Shown here: positions 6,157 through 9,390 of the stretch, piece after piece
How positions within the stretch are numbered: the first letter of the stretch is position 1
Layout of the letters: each line of letters starts with the position of its first letter
Assembly (NCBI GenBank): GCA_910578965.1
Contig: CAJTSP010000103.1
Coordinates: 1 to 9,390, forward strand
DNA: 9,390 nt
Source of the DNA: an uncultured Oscillospiraceae bacterium
GTDB taxonomy: Bacteria; Bacillota; Clostridia; Oscillospirales; Ruminococcaceae
Reading direction: 5' to 3'
Notes under the pieces: model-generated
The model's input: only the letters and a program-made list of their open reading frames with translations
What the model was told of the DNA's origin: nothing
The model's database searches: none
Made by a program: the position numbers and the translations under genes

Positions 6157-6768
6157 ATGACCCAGTACGAACGGATGAAAGCCGGCCTGATCTACGATGC
6201 GGCCGACCCTGAAATTCTGGCGCTGCAGATGCCTTTTTTGGACCGTCTGCGGGAATTCAACCAGCTACGCGCCACCGATTATTCCGAAAAAGAACGATAC
6301 ATGAAGGAGGTTTTCGCCGCCTGCGGCGAAAAATGCTACATCGAGCTGCCCTTTCGCGCCAACTGGGGCGGGCGCCACGTTTCGTTTGGCAGCAATGTCT
6401 ATGTCAACTTCAACCTTACCCTTGTGGACGACGGCCAAATTTTTGTGGGGGATAAGGTTATGATTGGCCCTAATGTTACCATTGCTACGGCAAACCACCC
6501 CATTGAACCGGGCCTGCGTGCCCGCGCGTTGCAATACAACAAGGATGTTGTGATCGGTGAAAATGTCTGGATCGGTTCCTCGGCGGTCATCCTGCCGGGG
6601 GTAACAATCGGCCGGAACAGCGTAATCGGCGCGGGCAGCGTCGTCAGCCGAGATATCCCGGAAAACGTCGTTGCGGTGGGCAACCCATGCCGGGTGCTCC
6701 GGCCGATTGGCGAGCACGACCGGGAGTATTTTTACCGCGACGAAAAAATTGACTGGGAAGCCCTGTAA
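6157..6768 (+). CDS. sugar O-acetyltransferase, maltose/galactoside acetyltransferase type
   Basis: A 203-residue enzyme of the LacA/Maa/NodL group of left-handed beta-helix transferases, which move acetyl from acetyl-CoA to a sugar hydroxyl and work as cytosolic trimers. The N-terminal Mac-type region is at about 1-60. Hexapeptide-repeat turns follow, such as FVGDKVMIGPNVTIA (about 96-110), VVIGENVWIGSSAVILPGVT (131-150) and IGRNSVIGAGSVV (151-163). The catalytic histidine is H114 in TANHPIEP, and the usual GNPCRVLRPI ends the domain (175-184). ATG 6157 has AAAGGAG seven bases upstream; the open frame extends left to 5626 but runs through the antisense of tRNA-Thr, so that part is rejected. 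The natural sugar acceptor cannot be told. The 220 bases before it hold only a small GC stem (6063-6078) and no promoter I trust. No sugar operon surrounds it, so a generic detoxifying or housekeeping acetylation is possible. Confidence 0.92.
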   Translation: MTQYERMKAGLIYDAADPEILALQMPFLDRLREFNQLRATDYSEKERYMKEVFAACGEKCYIELPFRANWGGRHVSFGSNVYVNFNLTLVDDGQIFVGDKVMIGPNVTIATANHPIEPGLRARALQYNKDVVIGENVWIGSSAVILPGVTIGRNSVIGAGSVVSRDIPENVVAVGNPCRVLRPIGEHDREYFYRDEKIDWEAL

Positions 6769-6821
6769 AGAGGCTTGGCCCGCCCAAAAGGCAGGGTACC
6801 CGCCAAACAGGCGCCGGGGCT

Positions 6822-6870
6822 CTTAATTAAGGGGTACAAGCGGTTTTTTTGGCGCTCGCTTTTGGGCGCC
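6822..6870. other. convergent intergenic segment with a short palindrome and stem
   Basis: Between the facing acetyltransferase and hydrolase genes lie a perfect 10-base palindrome CTTAATTAAG (6822-6831) and a weak stem GGCGC (6851-6855)/GCGCC (6866-6870), preceded by a run of seven T (6844-6850). On the plus strand the T-run comes before the stem, and on the minus strand A residues follow it, so neither direction gives a standard intrinsic terminator. How these two converging genes terminate is not evident. Confidence 0.35.
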
Positions 6871-6880
6871 GGCGGCAGGT

Positions 6881-7690
6881 TCATCCGGTCAAAAAACGCA
6901 GCACCCGCCGGTTAAAATCCCGGGCCTCCTCATAGGCGGCATGGCCAAGGCCTTCATAAAGGAAATATTCGCTTCCTGCAATCCCTTGCGCCAGCTCGGC
7001 TGCGGCGTTTGCCCCCACAATCCGGTCGCAGGCCCCGCCAACCACCAGGGTGGCGCAGTTGATGCGGTGCAGCTCGCCCCGGGCGTCATGCCGGATGCAG
7101 GCGTTTGCCTGGGTGATAAACCGCTTATAATCCTGTGGCCTGCCGATGCAGCCCAGGATAGGGTAGAGCATCCGGTAGCCCCTTAGGGCCTTTTCGGAAT
7201 AGGATTTCTCGGCTGTATCGATCATCAGCGCTTTGTGGTCTGCGCGCTTGGCCAGCTCAATCCAGCCGTTTACGGTGCTCTGCAAAAGCTCGTTTGGCCC
7301 CCCGGCCAGCGTAACGGCCAGCACCAGCCTGCGTACCAGCTCGGGGTGGTCGATTGCAAGATATTGCGCAATCATCCCCCCCTGTGAGACGCCTATGATG
7401 TCCGCATCGGTAAGGCCCAGGGCCCGCATGGCGCCGGCTTGGTCCTGCGCCATATCCCGTGTGGAGAAATGCTCCGGCAGCTCATTTTTCCGGCTGAACA
7501 CAAACACAGAGTAATCCTTTGCGTAGGCCCGCCAGGCCCAGGCAAGCGGGAGGGCCATGCCCTTTACGGTGGCAAGGCCATCCCCCAGCCCCGGCAGCAG
7601 AACCAGGGCGCGGCTGCCTCGGCCGAACGAAACATAGTCCATCTCGCTGCCGCCAATGTGTACGCTTGCATTTTTTGCGCCCAAAAGCAT
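6881..7690 (-). CDS. alpha/beta hydrolase-fold enzyme
   Basis: A 269-residue hydrolase with a complete catalytic set. An oxyanion-hole region LPGLGDG lies at 32-38, the nucleophile elbow GVSQGG is at 100-105 with S102, and the acid is probably D222 in GACDRIVG. The histidine is H250 in GLGHAAYEE. The cap region between about 130 and 205 would set substrate choice; nothing in it identifies the substrate, so esterase, lipase-like or C-C hydrolase roles are all open. There is no signal peptide, so it is probably cytosolic. The start is set at the ATG at 7690, which has GGAGG (7700-7696) five bases upstream; an ATG at 7771 is in frame but lies in the terminator after tRNA-Pro. A weak -10 (TATACG, 7743-7738) is the only promoter hint. 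It faces the acetyltransferase gene. Confidence 0.9.
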   Translation of the reverse strand: MLLGAKNASVHIGGSEMDYVSFGRGSRALVLLPGLGDGLATVKGMALPLAWAWRAYAKDYSVFVFSRKNELPEHFSTRDMAQDQAGAMRALGLTDADIIGVSQGGMIAQYLAIDHPELVRRLVLAVTLAGGPNELLQSTVNGWIELAKRADHKALMIDTAEKSYSEKALRGYRMLYPILGCIGRPQDYKRFITQANACIRHDARGELHRINCATLVVGGACDRIVGANAAAELAQGIAGSEYFLYEGLGHAAYEEARDFNRRVLRFLTG

Positions 7691-7773
7691 GGTGTCCTCC
7701 GCTTTTTGTGAACTAACGGCTGCCGGGGCTTTGCCGGCGTATATCCCGGCCTGCAGAAAAACAGGAAGCAAAA

Positions 7774-7808
7774 GCCCGCGATAAACCCTTTAGGGGCTTA
7801 TCGCGGGC
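7774..7808 (-). terminator. intrinsic terminator of tRNA-Pro
   Basis: Arms GCCCGCGATAA (7774-7784) and TTATCGCGGGC (7798-7808) form an 11-bp stem, extended by CCC/GGG around a TTTA loop. On the minus strand the stem is followed by TTTTGCTTCC and lies eight bases after the tRNA CCA end. It isolates tRNA-Pro from the hydrolase gene downstream. Confidence 0.85.
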
Positions 7809-7816
7809 CTTGTCGC

Positions 7817-7893
7817 TGGTCCGAGTGGCGAGAGTCGAACTCACGGCCTCTTGAACCCCATTCAAGCGCGCTACCAAACTGCGCTACACCCGG
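7817..7893 (-). tRNA. tRNA-Pro, anticodon GGG
   Basis: The 77-base minus-strand gene has acceptor strands CCGGGTG and CACTCGG with one G-T pair, discriminator A and an encoded CCA (complement of 7817-7819). The anticodon stem CTTGA/TCAAG holds the loop ATGGGGT with anticodon GGG, reading CCC and CCU. The D-arm GTAGCGCAGTTTGGTAGCGC and the T-loop TTCGACT are typical of bacterial tRNA-Pro. It is a single-gene transcript with its own promoter and terminator. Confidence 0.96.
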
Positions 7894-7917
7894 ACGTCAC
7901 ACTTAGCGACAAGATGT

Positions 7918-7946
7918 ATTATAGTAATTTTGCGGCAGTTTGTCAA
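7918..7946 (-). promoter_or_regulatory. fully consensus promoter of tRNA-Pro
   Basis: The minus strand reads TTGACA (7946-7941), a 17-base spacer, then TATAAT (7923-7918): 12 of 12 consensus bases. Upstream of the -35 is an A/T-rich patch (about 7956-7970) placed like an UP element. The predicted start is near 7911, so the leader before the tRNA is only about 18 bases. Confidence 0.92.
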
Positions 7947-8013
7947 GTGGCTTTCTATAAAAAATGCGGCGCCCAAAACCCAATCTGCGGCGGTTCCCGC
8001 CCCGAAACAAACG

Positions 8014-8047
8014 CCGGCCTGCCTCGGTCCCAACCGGGGCAGGCCGG
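8014..8047 (-). terminator. intrinsic terminator of luxS
   Basis: CCGGCCTGCC (8014-8023) pairs with GGCAGGCCGG (8038-8047). After one mismatched position, CGGT/ACCG closes a four-base loop. On the minus strand CGTTTGTTTCGG follows, a broken U-run, 26 bases after the luxS stop. No T-run exists on the plus side. Confidence 0.75.
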
Positions 8048-8072
8048 GCAAAAAGCCTCCAGTCCGGCCGCT

Positions 8073-8531
8073 TTATTCGGCGTAATGCATCTTTTCGGGC
8101 GTCCAGTCTTCCAGCACGGCCAGCATCGCGGCGGCCTCGGCGCGCGCAAGCGGGAGGTCCATGTCCCGGTAGTTGCCGCACTCCGGCTCGCTCGCGCCGG
8201 GCACCGGCCCCTCGTGCCGTGCGGCAAGGCGCAGCCCCGCGCGGGCAAGCTCCAGGGCTTCGGCGGGGCCAAGGCCCTGGGTGAGCAGGTAAAAGCCTGT
8301 GCGGCAGCCCATGGGGCCCACATACACCACATGGTCTTTTTGGGCGCTGTTGCGCAGGTAGGTGGCCAGCAGGTGCTCCAGCGCATGGGCGGAGCCGGTG
8401 GTAAGGTAATCGCCGGCATTGGGCTTTTTCATGCGGATGTCCCAGGTTGTTACCCCGCCGTCCCGGCGGGAAAGGTACATCCCGGGCAAAAGCTTTGTAT
8501 GATCCACCGAAAAGCTGGCAATCCGTTCCAT
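8073..8531 (-). CDS. luxS: S-ribosylhomocysteine lyase LuxS (autoinducer-2 synthase)
   Basis: LuxS cleaves S-ribosylhomocysteine to homocysteine and 4,5-dihydroxy-2,3-pentanedione, the precursor of AI-2, within the activated methyl cycle in the cytosol. The product has 152 residues, near the usual 150-160. The metal-binding HxxEH motif is at 49-53 as HALEH (H49, H53) and the third ligand is C118 in ECGNY. The catalytic residues are E52 and C76 in PMGCRTGF, and the N-terminal FSVDHTKL motif is at 7-14. ATG 8531 has AAGGAGG (8545-8539) seven bases upstream. It has its own promoter, a leader with a strong hairpin and a terminator, so it is probably monocistronic. The partner nucleosidase gene (pfs/mtnN) is not in the window. 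deoB is divergent. Confidence 0.97.
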   Translation of the reverse strand: MERIASFSVDHTKLLPGMYLSRRDGGVTTWDIRMKKPNAGDYLTTGSAHALEHLLATYLRNSAQKDHVVYVGPMGCRTGFYLLTQGLGPAEALELARAGLRLAARHEGPVPGASEPECGNYRDMDLPLARAEAAAMLAVLEDWTPEKMHYAE

Positions 8532-8548
8532 GGCGTGTCCTCCTTAAA

Positions 8549-8577
8549 AACGGCGTCTGGCCGAGCCGTGCGCCGTT
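8549..8577 (-). promoter_or_regulatory. terminator-like hairpin in the luxS leader
   Basis: In the luxS transcript AACGGCG (8577-8571) pairs with CGCCGTT (8555-8549), and an inner GGC/GCC pair closes a TCG loop (8564-8562). The stem runs directly into TTTTT (8550-8546), then AAGGAGG, the luxS ribosome binding site. A GC stem plus a U-run is the form of an intrinsic terminator, placed within a leader of about 52 bases, so it could act as an attenuator or hinder ribosome access. No aptamer or leader peptide fits in so short a leader. Confidence 0.5.
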
Positions 8578-8589
8578 GGTATTTTGTCC

Positions 8590-8618
8590 ATTATACCCTT
8601 TTGAGGCCGCATGGGCAA
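8590..8618 (-). promoter_or_regulatory. promoter of luxS
   Basis: On the minus strand TTGCCC (8618-8613), a 17-base spacer and a perfect TATAAT (8595-8590). The predicted start is near 8583, 52 bases before the ATG. Confidence 0.8.
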
Positions 8619-8647
8619 GCCAAACCGTATAAATTGCGGCGGGGCTC

Positions 8648-8676
8648 TTAACATTTGTGCCAAAATGCGGTATACT
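8648..8676 (+). promoter_or_regulatory. promoter of deoB
   Basis: TTAACA (8648-8653), a 17-base spacer and TATACT (8671-8676): each hexamer differs from consensus by one base. The predicted start is near 8683, leaving a leader of about 70 bases. Its -35 lies 29 bases from the luxS -35, pointing the other way. Confidence 0.75.
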
Positions 8677-8752
8677 GAACCATATCCACTATATCTTGGG
8701 GAGCATGGTTGGCCAGGCCCCCAAAAACAGGCAGCAGCAAGGGGGATGCAGG

Positions 8753-9390
8753 ATGGACAAACGTATTTTTTTGGTGGTGCTGGACAGCTTTGGCATTGGC
8801 GAAGAACCGGACGCCGCCGCCTTTGGCGATGTGGGGGCCAATACCCTCGGCTCTATCGTACAGAGCCCCTCTTTCCGGGCGGGCGAGCTGGGCCGGCTGG
8901 GCCTTTTCAATATAGAGGGCGTGGCCTGCGGCAGGCCCTGTGCCGCGCCGCAGGGCGCGTTTGCCCGCCTGCGGGAGGTCAGCAGCGGCAAGGATACCAC
9001 CATCGGCCACTGGGAAATTGCGGGGGTGCGCAGCCCCCGCCCCCTGCCCACCTATCCAAAGGGGTTCCCGCCCGAGGTGATTGCCGCATTTGAGCAGGCT
9101 ACCGGCTATAAGGTGATTTGCAACAAGCCTTATTCCGGCACCGAGGTCATCCGGGATTACGGCGAGGAGCATCTGGCTACCGGCGCGCTGATTGTCTATA
9201 CCTCGGCCGACAGCGTTTTTCAGGTCGCTGCCAACGAGCAAAAGGTCCCGCTAAAGGAGCTGTACCGGGTGTGCGGTGTGGCGCGCGGCCTGCTTAAAGG
9301 GGAGCACGGGGTAGGCAGGGTGATCGCGCGGCCCTTTGTGGGCGACCGGCGCGAAAATTTTGCCCGCACCCCAAACCGGCACGACTATTC
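8753..9390 (+). CDS. deoB: phosphopentomutase DeoB, cut by the right edge
   Basis: DeoB interconverts ribose 1-phosphate with ribose 5-phosphate and the deoxyribose equivalents, linking nucleoside phosphorolysis to the pentose phosphate pool; it is a cytosolic Mn-dependent enzyme of the alkaline phosphatase superfamily. About 212 of the usual 390-400 residues are present. The N-terminus MDKRIFLVVLDSFGIGEEPD carries the first metal-binding Asp (D11). The phosphorylated threonine is T82 in GKDTTIGHWE (79-88), and the family segment CNKPYSGTEVIRDYG (123-137) follows. The ATG at 8753 has AAGGGGG (8739-8745) seven bases upstream; an ATG at 8746 is out of frame. The second metal-ligand cluster lies beyond the edge. 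A good promoter precedes it, so it can be the first gene of a nucleoside salvage operon outside the window. Confidence 0.96.
   Translation, partial: MDKRIFLVVLDSFGIGEEPDAAAFGDVGANTLGSIVQSPSFRAGELGRLGLFNIEGVACGRPCAAPQGAFARLREVSSGKDTTIGHWEIAGVRSPRPLPTYPKGFPPEVIAAFEQATGYKVICNKPYSGTEVIRDYGEEHLATGALIVYTSADSVFQVAANEQKVPLKELYRVCGVARGLLKGEHGVGRVIARPFVGDRRENFARTPNRHDY

Noticed and set aside
6844..6870. Terminator for the acetyltransferase or hydrolase gene
   Set aside because: The T-run precedes the stem on the plus strand, and A residues rather than T follow it on the minus strand.
7851..8651. 266-codon plus-strand frame opposite luxS
   Set aside because: It begins inside the antisense of tRNA-Pro and runs through the luxS terminator, gene and promoter; no domain is recognisable.

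Overview
The window looks like chromosomal DNA from a GC-rich, low-redundancy region of a Gram-positive anaerobe, most likely a Clostridia member of the Oscillospiraceae/Ruminococcaceae type. The support is strong purine-rich Shine-Dalgarno sites before nearly every gene, near-consensus housekeeping sigma promoters (TTGACA/TATAAT with 17-base spacers), tRNA genes with encoded CCA, a clostridial DUF5711-type protein, a ClpE-type Clp ATPase and LuxS. The genus is inference. There are no transposases, integrases, phage genes, CRISPR arrays or toxin/defence genes, so this reads as ordinary core genome with a few unexplained regulatory or structured segments.

Layout from left to right. At the left edge a minus-strand gene may begin and run off the window (1-50). 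A hairpin-rich leader (about 149-219) precedes truA (250-1026, +, tRNA pseudouridine synthase). It is followed in the same direction by a membrane-anchored DUF5711-like beta-propeller protein (1108-2409), a CvpA-family membrane protein (2428-3108) and a zinc-finger Clp ATPase of the ClpE type (3250-5544). The gaps are 81, 18 and 141 bases, so the DUF5711/cvpA pair is almost certainly one transcript and the other two genes may be. A 209-base non-coding stretch after clpE (5545-5753) carries a nested stem-loop and a near-perfect 20-base palindrome with no assigned job.

Next come tRNA-Thr(CGT) on the minus strand with its own promoter and a probably bidirectional terminator (5754-5932), a plus-strand sugar O-acetyltransferase (6157-6768), and a minus-strand alpha/beta hydrolase (6881-7690). 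Then tRNA-Pro(GGG) lies on the minus strand with a fully consensus promoter and a terminator (7774-7946). Last are luxS on the minus strand (8073-8531) and, divergent from it, deoB on the plus strand (8753 to beyond the right edge). luxS and deoB share a 221-base intergenic region with back-to-back promoters.

Functionally the window mixes translation (truA, two tRNAs), envelope and protein quality control (DUF5711 protein, CvpA, Clp ATPase), and salvage/signalling metabolism. LuxS recycles S-ribosylhomocysteine and makes the AI-2 precursor; DeoB interconverts pentose 1- and 5-phosphates in nucleoside salvage. I did not find a convincing new multi-gene system. The items most worth a second look are the terminator-like hairpin in the luxS leader, the structured segment after clpE, the hairpin-rich truA leader, and the DUF5711-CvpA-Clp neighbourhood.
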